A stretch of 64,000 nt of DNA from Campanula takesimana (lineage: Eukaryota; Streptophyta; Magnoliopsida; Asterales; Campanulaceae), in the NCBI GenBank assembly GCA_026119855.1, contig JAOWBW010000488.1, positions 558,001 through 622,000 of the forward strand. Direction: 5' to 3'. This document shows, piece after piece, positions 1 to 9,970 of this stretch. The translations under genes and the position numbers were made by a program. Each line of letters opens with the position of its first letter. The stretch's first letter is position 1. Below the pieces are notes generated by a model. It was not told the DNA's origin. It saw nothing but the letters and a program-made list of their open reading frames with translations, and ran no database searches.

Positions 1-330
1 TATAGTAACTACTATGATTAACTAATACTGTTAATAGTAAAAAATAACATATATTATAATTGTTATGATTAACTAATACTATTTATAGTAATAAATAATT
101 TATAAAGTAACCATTATAGTTAACTTGTATAGTAACTATTATTGTTAATTATACTATTAATAGTAATAGTTATATATTATAGTTGACTAATACTATTAAT
201 AGTAATAGTTAACTACTATAGTAACTATTATAGTTAAGTAATACTATGAATAGTAATAGTTAACTTGTATAGTAACTATTATAGTTAACTAATACTATTA
301 ATAGTAATAGTTAACTCATATCATAACTAT
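1..330. repeat. AT-rich palindromic tandem repeat (truncated by window edge)
   Basis: Roughly six degenerate monomers of about 50-60 bp, each containing TTAACTAATACTATTAATAG followed by its near-reverse complement, so every unit can fold on itself. Monomers differ by substitutions and small indels. No coding potential. The array runs off the left edge, so its full size is unknown. Confidence 0.8.
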
Positions 331-470
331 TATTATGAGCTAATAGTATTAGCTAATAATGAGAATATCAAAAGTCACACACATTTAGGATAGTGATAAT
401 GTGGCTTCACACAAATGAAGCTTTAACATAAGTTTGTCTATGTGTCAAAGCCATAGCCCTCCTCACCAAC

Positions 471-474
<4 letters not shown>

Positions 475-506
<32 letters not shown>
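475..506. repeat. (AT)n microsatellite
   Basis: Uninterrupted run of about 16 AT dinucleotides. The surrounding 361-528 shows nothing else recognisable. Confidence 0.95.
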
Positions 507-509
<3 letters not shown>

Positions 510-528
510 TTTCTTTTCTTACCAAGTT

Positions 529-774
529 GTGGTTATAGTTCCTCTCTTTTTATGTAGCACGTATGCAGAGCAAGGAGGAGGCCTGGGATGCTCAACAAGA
601 TTGGCAGGGCAGTGCCAAGTTCACAGCTCGACCGTGCGCAAAATGGGTAAAAAGAGGGAGGCAGTCGACTTGAATAGCACGACCGTGTTCCTTTTAGGGC
701 ACGACCGTGTCTGGCAATCCGCCAGGGATTTTATTTTTCTTTTTAATTTGTCCCAGAGTATAAATTTAGTTTAA
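529..774. repeat. Fragment sharing the ACGACCGT motif with the chromovirus LTRs
   Basis: Contains several GCACGACCGTG-type words (about 630-715), the same short palindromic word that recurs in the three long LTRs at 32.0-48.9 kb. The rest does not obviously align with those LTRs, so it may be a decayed LTR piece of a related element. The 81-codon open frame here has no recognisable domain and is not called as a gene. Confidence 0.35.
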
Positions 775-854
775 AAATTGGTAAATAATCTTTACTATTT
801 CTCCCACTCATTCTCTCTTTCCTACTTTACTTTATATTTATTTTATTTTTTTAA

Positions 855-1020
855 ATGTGCCTTTTTTATTAATTGATAATGCCATGAGGGCTACTAACAC
901 AAATGCCATGAATGCTACAACTAGACCTATAAATAGGCTAACGCAAATCCCCTGACGGATTCGAACTCGTGACCTCCACATGGGAAGCTACCACCGGATA
1001 CCCCTTTTGCTAGAGCTCTT
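855..1020 (-). mobile_element. tRNA-derived SINE-like fragment
   Basis: On the minus strand there is a Pol III B-box-like stretch, GGTCACGAGTTCGAATCC, preceded by a GTGGTAGC-type segment that may be a decayed A box. About 100 bp downstream comes an A-rich tail (around 855-870). This is the layout of tRNA-derived SINEs. A target duplication was not found, so the ends are approximate. Confidence 0.45.
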
Positions 1021-2441
1021 TTGTACTTTACTTTTATACATACAACATCAATCAACTTACTATTCTCTTCCGCTCATTCTCTCTCATACTTTGCTTTTAT
1101 ACTTACAACAATTAAATCAATTTCACAATTTCTTAATTTTCATGTAAATGAGAGGGTGAACATATATTTTGAGAGGAGGTAGTATTTTGTTTTGTTTTAC
1201 TCCACGTCTCCACTGCTACAAGTATTATTAAGGTTGCTCTTGCCCACAATATTAGTTAAATTTGCCAACCACTAGCTGTATTTTATCTACCAATAAATGA
1301 GTGGGTATGGGTGGCAAATTCAAAATTATATCCAAATAGATGTACAAATTGCACTACAAACATTAGTGACATTTATGTCAATGGTTCAGCAGTTCAATTT
1401 GTCAAAGGAGAGGACTTATTTGGACTTAACAATATATATGTGGACCAGTTTTGTATTCTGTACTTGGAAAATAACAATGAAATACAAACCACAAGATAAT
1501 TGTGTAACAAACAAATTAAAAAGAAAGGGATGGGGTTGGTAATTTCCTAGCAAGCTAAACTGCACCGTCCAATGGACACATGAAGGACAAGTGTTTTAAA
1601 CTAAAGTTTGAGTACTATTTCGACAAGTCTCTAAAGTCAAAGGGGTTCAATTGTCAAGTTAACCCTCAATTCTTGTGTGTTTTCTTTTCACTTCCATTTG
1701 CAAGTTTTGTTGGTACTCTCTCTTTTTTAAAATACATAGTCGTTGTTATAGACTTCTTCACACATATTAAGAAATACAATTAATACATATAAAAAAAAAA
1801 CTTGTTTACCCTTAAAAGAATCTAATTACCTATGCAATTAAATGCTTAAACAAGAAATATGTTGCAATTAATGAATAAGTGTATAATTGGTATACAAAAA
1901 GCAAAGATGTCTTGAAAATACTAAAACGTCAAATGTTTTGAAACAAAATTTAAGTCTTAAAACGTCACTTATTTTGGAACGGAGTAAGCATTGCTCTACC
2001 GGGTTTTGGAACGGCTGCTCGCCTGCTCCTATCATTCTATTATTGCAACAAAGGGGTGTGATGGTGCCATGAGCCCATGACATGGGAAATCGATGGTTTG
2101 AGATTTATTAGGCCCATATTAGACAACAGCCAGACTAATTAATCTTGACAATTAATTTTTCAACAGGAATTGTGGCATAATCCTATCCCTTGTCTGTAAT
2201 GCAGCAGCGGAAGAATATAAACAGCGGTTCCATGCCTGTCATGACCATACATGAATAATTTTTTATTTTTTTTTGGGAAACTGAAATATATAAGCCCAGT
2301 AAGGCCCATGGTTGGCGCAAAATGGCCGAAGTTATTTCACCATCTAGACAATACTAAGCCCCTCCCTAAACCCCCTCATTGGCCCAAAGGGCCCAAGCCC
2401 ATCTCAAAAGAGCATGTATAGTGCACATGTTAATTCTACGT
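1021..2441. other. Intergenic, no gene seen
   Basis: AT-rich sequence with only short open frames lacking recognisable domains. Segments around 780-840 and 1055-1100 resemble the internal sequence of the Stowaway-like MITE at 14569-14801. No RNA gene was recognised. Confidence 0.6.
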
Positions 2442-2860
2442 CCCGTGAAAAACGTGTTTTACCTTAAGCAAAAAAAAAAAACGTGTTTTCCAAAGACGCT
2501 GGCGCTTGTTTTTTAAGACAGGGGGTGGATTTTTTGTAGATGCTAGCAAACATCGTAAATGTCAATGTGAATATTTTAAAGTGTCAGTAATTTGGACTGA
2601 CATTTAAAAACATTGCCGTTGGTACTTTACAAAAGTGCCAGTGTTAGTGTTTAAAAGTGTCAGCTATTACACTGGCATTTATCAAAAGTGCAAGTGATAG
2701 TGTTAATAAGTGTCAGTATAACATGGCTGTCACTTTTTTTCACTAACACTGGCACTTACGATCAGCGCCGAACAACTTCCCGTTTATTACAACAATGCCA
2801 CCGCACCATTTTTTAAAAGGTGTTTTACGCTAACTTAGCGTTAAACCCGTTTTTTCCAAG
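2442..2860. mobile_element. Short TIR element, family also hosting the Helitron
   Basis: Begins CGTGAAAAACGTGTTTTACC and ends with an approximate inverted copy (CGTTAAACCCGTTTTTTCC). The interior has many AGTGTCAGT/ACTGACACTT words. A sister copy is split by the Helitron (27612-27744 plus 52691-52980), and a further relative occupies 53033-53792. At 2566-2580 this copy carries the intact equivalent of the Helitron insertion site. No coding capacity; superfamily not determined. Confidence 0.65.
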
Positions 2861-3405
2861 ATTTTCACTAATTCTAAAATGAAATTTGTTAAATAAAATA
2901 TCAAAAGTTTTTGGTTTGAGATTAATTTTACAAAATTGACATTATTGCAGAGATAGAAACAAGTTAAAGATACAAAAGTGAAACTCAATAGAACAAATGA
3001 GAATTGATGAAAAATAGGACAAATGTTTTTGTTTGCCAAGATAAAATTAATGGAAATAGTCCAAGCAAATAGCCTGCATTTTGGTTTGGACACTTTTAAG
3101 TGAGTGATAATGAAGTGTAGTAGTACAAGATGAAACTCAAGTCCTTCCCCCATGACAAATGAAAATGTATTGGCACGCCATAAGTTCTTAAGGGCAACTC
3201 CAACTTTGATACCCATGTGAAGGTCCTAATATCTCTAACAGTAAAAATGTAGGTATCAAATTTTGGTGTAGTCCTAGCAAAGATAGCATAGCACATTTGC
3301 TACTTTGCTTTGCTAAGGACCATCATGTGAGATGGACTTTTTAAATATTCACATTTTCAAAGCTAACATTTTTATAGAAAAATAATTAATTAAAAAAATG
3401 ATCAT

Positions 3406-4130
3406 TGTTTGGGGTGAAAAATCTCACAGCACTATATCTACATCCTGGAAATAACGACTTGAGTCTACATCCTGACATCCTGAGTTGACGTCCTGAAGTT
3501 ACATCTTACATGTTGACTCAACATGTTGACATGTTGACTTTACATCCTGACGTGACAACTTGAGCCGACGACTTGAACACAGTTAACAGATCCTATTTTT
3601 TGCTTAAAGCCATCAGCCTGTTCCAGCATCCTGCATCTTGATGCTAACAACTTGGTTATACATGCACGTTTATTATGCAGGTATAAATGCTCCTATTTTT
3701 TAGGTAACAATCACGCAGATCGTGGAGCCCAATCAAAAGGAACGTGACCTAACAAAAGACCCAGTCAAAGGGTGACTCTCAGCAACGGCATTGGATAGAC
3801 TTGCAACAAACTTCCCGAGATCTTAGGCCACGAGGATTAGTTTACGCCAATTTTTCTTAGTTTAAATAGCTAACACGATTTATGTAACGCACACAACACA
3901 CTTTACACTCACGTCTCATACTCTCTTTCTCTCTGTATTCTCCAGTTATTCATTGTACCTCCATAAAAGCTTAATAAAATCCATCATTCGAGGTTTTATG
4001 CCGGCGAACAAGTTGTTCAAGGGCTTTCCTCGTTAAATCCTTTGTTCATACATCTTGAATTTCAAAGTTCTTTATTCCATTGTAACCTACTCCTTTATAT
4101 TTGTCCAATAGTCGAAAATTGGCCAAAACA
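3406..4130 (+). repeat. 5' LTR of TR-GAG element
   Basis: 725 bp, TGTTTGGGG...CCAAAACA. Contains clustered short words around ACATCCTGAC and ACATGTTGAC, and an AATAAA near 3971 that could act in 3' processing. Nearly identical to 6510-7267; the two differ by a few substitutions and indels in the ACATGTTGAC cluster, implying fairly recent insertion. Confidence 0.9.
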
Positions 4131-4133
4131 ATT

Positions 4134-4151
4134 TGGCGCCGTCTGTGGGAA
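4134..4151 (+). other. Primer-binding site, TR-GAG element
   Basis: TGGCGCCGTCTGTGGGAA begins 3 bp after the 5' LTR. The TGGCGCC start is the common primer site of plant Ty3/gypsy elements; the priming tRNA is not certain (Asp or Arg are plausible). Confidence 0.75.
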
Positions 4152-4183
4152 CTTTGGTCTTTTAGATTGTTAAGAGATTCAAG

Positions 4184-5385
4184 ATGAGCAATCCAACAAC
4201 CGATCAGATTACATCTGGAATTTCAGTCGCAAGTGGGGGCAGATCAGCAATGGGAGCACTGAAATCCCTTTGGATATCGCCTCCAACTTGACTGCAATGC
4301 TACGTGAAGTGAGAAACCAGGTCCAAGTCCAGAATGATACCTCTACCATGCTAATGAATCAAGTGGCCAGGTTGCAGCATGAAGTGACTTCTCTTCGGGG
4401 TGGAACGCCGGCGGGACACCAGCCCAACTTGCCTAGCATCTTTCAGTCTGTTGTCCCAAATGCGCCTTCCAACCTGTACTCTCCATATCAACCTAGAAGG
4501 CTTGCTTTTGAGGGTGACATTGCTGGATCATCTGGATTTGGTGGAATTACGCCGGCAACCAGCATGACCAATAGCACAATTGTCAATCATAAGACTGTCA
4601 CTCCAACTACGATAACATTCGTGACCCCTACAACAGTGGCAACAGGGAGTTTTAACCCTCAATCTGATTTCAATCATTTTAATAATTATCATTTTTCTGC
4701 AGCTAACAATGATGCAGGTAGTCTGCTTGGCCGACAAATACAGGAACTGAAAGAATTGGTCATGAGCGTGCCAGGATTGACTCTACCCCACAACCAAGCT
4801 ACTCCAACCTGCTTCAATGAGTCTCGCTTCACTCCAGCCATAGCCAACGTGGTAATACCAAAGAAGTTCAGTCCACCCCACATGAAGCCGTATGATGGGA
4901 CAACTGGTCCAGCAGAGCATGTTGCATTATATCAGGAGAAGATGGATGCAGTCCATATTCCACCCCAGTACAAGGAAGCTTGCTTTTGTAGGGGTTTTGG
5001 TTCAACTCTTACAGGGGCAGCTTTGAGATGGCTAATCAACCAGCCTTTGGGTTCTATCGGATCATATGCTCAACTAATCAACATGTTTACTAATCAGTTT
5101 TCATGCAACGGGATGTTTGAGAAGCTAACAAGTGATCTTTACAGGGTAGTCCAGTAACCTGATGAACTTCTTAAGGATTACCTGAGTAGGTTCAACAGAG
5201 AAGCAGTAGATATCCCTAACTTGGACACTGCTACAACAATTGATGCCTTCAGGATGGGACTTAAGAAGGACTCGCCATATTATGATGACTTAGTCATGAC
5301 ACCATGCAAGAGCCTGGATGAAATCAGAACCAGAGCATCTAGATTCATCAGGTTGGAAGAAGATAGGCTCATGCAGGATTATTAA
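4184..5385 (+). pseudogene. Retrotransposon gag, interrupted
   Basis: ATG at 4184 opens a frame that shifts near the G-run at about 4237. The main frame then runs to 5157 (about 295 codons) and contains a retrotransposon gag core: PYDGTTGPAEHV, then the ALRWL segment and the YAQLINMF segment. A TAA at 5155-5157 interrupts it, but the same frame continues without another stop to about 5385 with conserved gag residues (DYLSRFN, then FRMGLKK). The likely history is an ancestral gag of about 400 codons with one frameshift and one nonsense change. No zinc knuckle is seen. Read-through or suppression is possible but unsupported. Confidence 0.75.
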
Positions 5386-6509
5386 TCAATAGGTTGGAAA
5401 GGGGACATGCTGGATGTCAACTATAGATGGTACCAGAATTCCTAGAAGTTAGAATGCAGCGCATCTCAAGCTGTACTTCATGTAAGTTATAGCTTGTCAA
5501 CTTAGTTCAGAAAATCAGGTATGCATTTATATTGCTTTATTTCAATTATGTTGTTTCAATTTGATTTATCTTCATCAAACATCGACTGACTTAAGCATCG
5601 GAGGAGTGTTAGCCAAGCTAACACCCAACCCTAACATGTTTCTGTTTTGCGAGGAAACTCAAAGTCTCTATTCAGGTCAAGATGTTTACATGTTGATCCA
5701 AGTTTTCCAGATGGTACATGTTGATCAGAGATGTTACATGCTGATCCAAGTATTCAAAGATGTTCACATGAGTTAGAATTCATGTCCAACAGGCAAAATC
5801 AAAGTACAATTACATCCAGGGTATAAGGTTTTACACCTTTAAAAGGTTTAAAGGTTTTACACCTTTCTCATGTGTTTAAGGTTTCTACACCTTCGCCCGT
5901 GCGCACGATTTTCATGTTTTAGTTAAGTTGTAGGTGGGTCAATGTGTCATGTACATATTGATTACCTTCTTGCACTTGGCTAAAATTATGAACTCAAGTT
6001 GAAATCATTGGTTGTAGCATATACATGTTACCAAACGAACACAAGGTTTAAAAGATAATCATCTTTTCATCTTTTCAATGATTCACAACTTGTAACATCA
6101 ACATGTTACCAACCATTCTTTACATCGCTACTATTCAATTGTTCCAAAATTATTCTAAGTTGTAACATCAACATGTTACCTTTAGAATCCTAACCGTACG
6201 ACCAGTCTATTATCAAAATACCAAAAGGGATCAAACACACTGATCCTAAAACGGGAAACATCCATAAGTTTTAACCATGCTATCACAAGACATGGTTAAA
6301 AAAAAATTGCAACCTAACATGTCCAAACAGACATGTTGCAAACAAATAAAATTTGTCTTTAAGACAATCACCAAAATATCCTATTCTTTGTATTTCTCTT
6401 TGATTTTTGCAGGATCAATTGCATCTTGGAGCTTACATTACCTATATCAGCTGATATGGAAATTTCTTGAATTCCTATGTTCACTCAATTCAAAAAAATT
6501 GGGGGCAAT
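5386..6509. other. Non-coding interior of TR-GAG element
   Basis: No pol homology. Holds clusters of short repeats: ACATGTTGATCC variants at 5685-5775 and AACATCAACATGTTACC variants at 6025-6180. The same ACATGTTGA word recurs in the LTRs. Confidence 0.7.
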
Positions 6510-7267
6510 TGTTTGGAGTGAAAAATCTCACAGCACTATATCTACATCCTGGAAATAACGACTTGAGTCTACATCCTGACATCCTGAGTTGACGTCCTGA
6601 AGTTACATCTTACATCTTGACTCTACATGTTGACTCAACATGTTGACTTTACATATTGACTTTTTACATGTTGACTTTACATCCTGACGTGATAACCTGA
6701 GCCGACGACTTGAACACAGTTAACAGATCCTATTTTTTGCTTAAAGCCATCAGCCTGTTCCAGCATCCTGCATCTTGATGCTAACAACTTGGTTATACAT
6801 GCACGTTTATTATGCAGGTATAAATGCTCCTATTTTTTAGGTAACAATCACGCAGATCGTGAAGCTCAATCAAAAGGAACGTGACCTAACAAAAGACCCA
6901 GTCAAATGGTGACTCTCAGCAACGGCATTGGATAGACTTGCAACAAACTTCCCGAGATCTTAGGCCACGAGGATTAGTTTACGCCAATTTTTCTTAGTTT
7001 AAATAGCTAATACGATTTATGTAACGCACACAACACACTTTACACTCACGTCTCATACTCTCTTTCTCTCTGTATTCTCCAGTCATTCATTGTACCTCCA
7101 TAAAAGCTTAATAAAATCCATCATTCGAGGTTTTATGCCGGCGAACAAGTTGTTCAAGGGCTTTCCTCGTTAAATCCTTTGTTCATACATATTGAATTTC
7201 AAAGTTCTTTATTCCATTGTAACCTACTCCTTTATATTTGTCCAATAGTCGAAAATTGGCCAAAACA
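6510..7267 (+). repeat. 3' LTR of TR-GAG element
   Basis: 758 bp, same ends as the 5' LTR. Longer mainly because of extra ACATGTTGAC-type units around 6620-6690. Confidence 0.9.
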
Positions 7268-7360
7268 ATCATATTTTGATATTATTTATTATATTAAAAC
7301 AATGATAATATTTTGGAGTTGCCTAAAGAAAGAAGAGAAAAAATAAATTTATAAATTATA

Positions 7361-7616
7361 CTCCCTCTGTCCCTAAATGAGTGTCCATTTTCAAGAAATT
7401 TTTGTCCCAAAATGAGTGTCTTTTTTAACATAACTTTGTCCCTAAATGTTTTTTTTCGAAATTTTTTTCACCGGTTTCTTTATACGTGCAAAACTAAATG
7501 TTTGGAAATGAGATTACAAGATTATATATGAATCTTTGCTACCAAATTGTACACAAAGTTAAGATTTTAATGTCCCTTAAAATGAAATTTGGACACTCAT
7601 TTAGGGACAGAGGTAG
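7361..7616. mobile_element. Stowaway-like MITE next to the THA8-like gene
   Basis: CTCCCTCTGTCCCTAAATGA at the left and an inverted copy at the right, with TA on both sides (7359-7360, 7617-7618). Same family as 9016-9292 and 9299-9557. Its right end is only 20 bp from the stop codon of the minus-strand PPR gene, so it probably lies in that gene's 3' UTR. Confidence 0.85.
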
Positions 7617-7636
7617 TACTATTTATTTTAGGGGGC

Positions 7637-8335
7637 CTACACTTTGTCCAAAACATCCCCATACATCCCTCTATATTCCCTATCAATCTCCCTACCCACC
7701 TTCTCCTGCCCTAATCTCTTCAACCCCGTACTCAATATTCTAGCAATGTAATCCTCCGCCCCACTATTACACTTCCACCCACTCCTCTTCATCATCCCAT
7801 ATATCCTCGCCGTCGCTTCCCCTCTCTCCGCCGCAATCACCGCCCTGATAAGCGTCGTTAGCCCCTTACTTTCACACGGAATTTCACCCCCGCCCTCCGT
7901 CTCCAAATCAAGTATCAGCCGGTCGATGTCTTCCGGAGCTCCCTTCCTCGCTAAAGCCTTGACCAGATTAGCGTACAGATTCAAGTCCGTCTTGTACGAT
8001 TCTTCAGATCGGATGGTTGAGAATACCTTGACCGCAATCTGGACGTGCTCCTGCCGGAGGAGCTCGTTGAAGGTGGCGACGAGGTCGGACTTGAGAAGAC
8101 GGGATAAGGTGGGGTAAACGGCATCGTCGTCGAGATTGGTGCGGTGAGCGCGTTTGAGAGTTTGGACGGCTTGGATTGCTTCTATGCTGAGGGTACGGCC
8201 CTTGACGAGTGGACCACGGTTGTCCCGTGGACCGCATCGTATGGTGAGGTTGGGTTTGGTGTGGGAGATGGGTCGGGGTTTGGTGGAATGGGAGGGAGTT
8301 GAAAATGTGAGATTGGAGCGGAGAAGGAACGCCAT
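7637..8335 (-). CDS. THA8: Chloroplast short PPR protein, THA8-like
   Basis: Uninterrupted 232-codon frame with no intron. Residues 1 to about 35 are rich in Ser, Thr, Pro and Lys and lack acidic residues, as in a chloroplast transit peptide. The segment RGPLVKGRTLSIEAIQAVQ (about 40-58) resembles the start of the mature part of THYLAKOID ASSEMBLY 8 and its relatives, and the rest is helical with PPR-like spacing (FNELLRQEHVQIAVKVF; LYANLVKALARKG; IARIYGMMKR-type helices). Length is close to the roughly 220-residue Arabidopsis protein. THA8 binds RNA and promotes splicing of certain plastid group II introns; the role here is inferred from family. THA8 and THA8-like paralogues are hard to separate by eye. 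The ATG at 8335 is the first Met of the frame. The 3' UTR begins beside a Stowaway MITE. Confidence 0.8.
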   Translation of the reverse strand: MAFLLRSNLTFSTPSHSTKPRPISHTKPNLTIRCGPRDNRGPLVKGRTLSIEAIQAVQTLKRAHRTNLDDDAVYPTLSRLLKSDLVATFNELLRQEHVQIAVKVFSTIRSEESYKTDLNLYANLVKALARKGAPEDIDRLILDLETEGGGEIPCESKGLTTLIRAVIAAERGEATARIYGMMKRSGWKCNSGAEDYIARILSTGLKRLGQEKVGREIDREYRGMYGDVLDKV

Positions 8336-8502
8336 GGACGACGATTGACTGGATAAGGATTTAAAACTTCAAGAGAGTGAAGATAATTGTAGGGAGAGAT
8401 TAAAGCTTTTGAAATGCTGGAAAAGACAGTAATACCCCTAATGACCTAGGCCTTTCTTGTTTCTTCCCTCTGGGCTTGATATCGCTGTCCAAAATAAAAG
8501 CC

Positions 8503-8516
8503 AAAAAAAAAAAAAA
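8503..8516 (-). terminator. Pol III terminator of tRNA-Ser
   Basis: On the minus strand a run of about 14 T starts 6 bp after the discriminator base of the tRNA, ample for RNA polymerase III termination. Confidence 0.85.
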
Positions 8517-8522
8517 GATTTA

Positions 8523-8604
8523 CGTCAACAGCAGGATTCGAACCTGCGCAGGCAAAGCCCAACAGATTTCGAGTCTGTCTCCTTAACCACTCGGACATAT
8601 TGAC
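8523..8604 (-). tRNA. tRNA-Ser, anticodon CGA
   Basis: 82-nt class II tRNA on the minus strand. The 7-bp acceptor stem (GTCAATA with TGTTGAC, one G-T pair) is followed by discriminator G. The D arm contains TCCGAGTGGTTAAGGA (A box), the anticodon stem GACAGA/TCTGT encloses the loop with CGA, a long variable arm follows, and the T arm is GCAGGTTCGAATCCTGC (B box). No intron. All stems pair, so the gene looks functional. Confidence 0.96.
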
Positions 8605-8654
8605 ATTTGCTTTTTCAGCCAAAACATAAAATCTCCAAGAAATCGTTGCAAAAC

Positions 8655-8870
8655 GATTTTCACTTTTTTTTTTTTTAATTCCTGTTAATACGAAATAACT
8701 TTGACCAAGAATTTTAAGTTGCTTTGATTATCCTAATGAAAATTTAAAACTTATTATCGATAAACCATCAACAATACTATCAATAACAAGCTTTAAATTT
8801 TCATTAGGATAATCAAAGCAACTTAAAATTATTTCTCAAAGTTCATTCGTAGTAAGAGCAAAAAAAAAAA
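8655..8870. mobile_element. Hairpin MITE relative of the 57774 Stowaway
   Basis: Two arms of about 38 nt (8712-8749 and 8790-8828) are nearly perfect inverted repeats. The internal sequence, including AACTTTGACC, CTAATGAAAAT and TTCATTCGT, matches the order of words in the Stowaway at 57774-58027, but the CTCCCTCCGTCCC ends are not recognisable. Ends approximate. Confidence 0.6.
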
Positions 8871-9015
8871 AAAAAAAAGGTGTAAAGATCGTTCAAAAGA
8901 GTATTAGAAATGTTTTTATTAAGTCTTGCCTTCTTTGTTATTTTTAGCTTGGGGAATATTAGTAAGCAATTTTATCTTAGTGTGACGTAAAAAAAAAAAA
9001 AACGGAAATTTTGTA

Positions 9016-9292
9016 CTCTGTCCCTAAATGAGTGTCAATTTTTAAGAAATCTTTGTCCCAAAATGAGTGTCTTTTTTTAACATAACTTTGTCCCTAAATG
9101 TTTTTTTTTTTGAATTTTTTTTACCGGTTTCTTTATCCGTGCAAAACTAAATGTTTGGAAAGGAGATTACAAGACTATATATGAATCTTTGCCACCAAAT
9201 TGTACAAAAAGTTTAGAATTTCAGATGTCCTTTAAAATGAAATTTGAGATGTCCTTTAAAATGAAATTTGGACACTCGTTTAGAGATAGAGG
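9016..9292. mobile_element. Stowaway-like MITE, left member of an inverted pair
   Basis: Same family and orientation as 7361-7616, with TA at 9014-9015 and 9293-9294. It contains a short internal duplication near the right end (the GATGTCCTTTAAAATGAAAT segment occurs twice, about 9225-9270). Confidence 0.8.
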
Positions 9293-9298
9293 TACTCT

Positions 9299-9557
9299 AC
9301 CTCTGTTCCTAAATGAGTGTCCAAATTTCATTTTAAGGGACATCTGAAAATGTCAACTTTTTGTACACTTTGGTGGGGCAAAGATTCATATATAATATTG
9401 TAATCTCATTTTCAAACATTTAGTTTGCACGTATAAAGAGACCGGTGAAAAAAATTTTGAAAAAAAAAACATTTAGGGACAAAGTTATGCTAAAAAAAGA
9501 CACTCATTTTGGGACAAAAATTTCTTGAAAATGGACACTCATTAGGGACAGAGGGAG
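9299..9557. mobile_element. Stowaway-like MITE, right member of an inverted pair
   Basis: Same family in the opposite orientation, abutting the copy at 9016-9292. Ends GACAGAGGGAG with TA at 9558-9559. Together the two form an inverted repeat with arms of about 260 bp. Confidence 0.8.
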
Positions 9558-9970
9558 TAATAGATTGAAAAGTTAAACTCAAACTCAAAATTTCAATTTG
9601 ATGTACGGCAATTCGGTCATTCGCATTTCCATCAGATTTTCCCTTTGGATGCGAACAACTCTGTTTCGTAAATAGAACATGTAATAAATAGAATATGATT
9701 TCATTGTAAGCTGAATTCTCTTAATAGTACTCAATATTCATTCACAAAATATAAATCTAAGAATATGCTGGAAAAAAGAATAACAACTCTATCTAACCCG
9801 AATTTATTTTCCGTACAAATGGAAACAAGGCAAGAAAAAACTGTAAACCGCATTCTCTACAAATAGTTTACAACTCCTTAATTCAGGAGAACGACCTCCA
9901 ATAAACATCTTGTCTAGTAAAATATACCCATTTGGTGTACTATTAACTAAAGAGGTCCGGTTTTCAGCAA

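Larger units (their letters stand above)
3406..7267 (+). mobile_element. Gag-only LTR retrotransposon (TR-GAG type)
   Basis: Two direct LTRs (3406-4130 and 6510-7267), each TG...CA, flank a 2.4-kb interior with a primer-binding site, one gag frame and a purine-rich tract (about 6492-6507, AAAAAAATTGGGGG) before the 3' LTR. The whole is bordered by the 5-bp target duplication ATCAT (3401-3405 and 7268-7272). No protease, reverse transcriptase, RNase H or integrase is present, so it would need enzymes in trans. The gag type and the TGGCGCC primer site suggest parasitism of a Ty3 Tat/Retand-like relative (inference). Confidence 0.85.
3192..7323. mobile_element. Tourist/PIF-like MITE split by a retrotransposon
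   Basis: Left end GGGCAACTCCAA and right end TTGGAGTTGCC are inverted repeats, each bordered by TAA (3189-3191 and 7324-7326), the 3-bp target duplication typical of PIF/Harbinger. Removing the 3406-7272 insertion leaves an element of about 265 bp. Confidence 0.75.

Noticed and set aside
947..1010. Candidate functional tRNA gene from the GGATTCGAACTCGTGACC stretch
   Set aside because: Only the T-arm/B-box part is convincing; acceptor and anticodon stems do not form, so a SINE remnant is more likely.
2830..3296. Minus-strand frames of 128 and 66 codons
   Set aside because: Overlap transposon ends, have no recognisable domain and have AT-rich composition typical of non-coding sequence.
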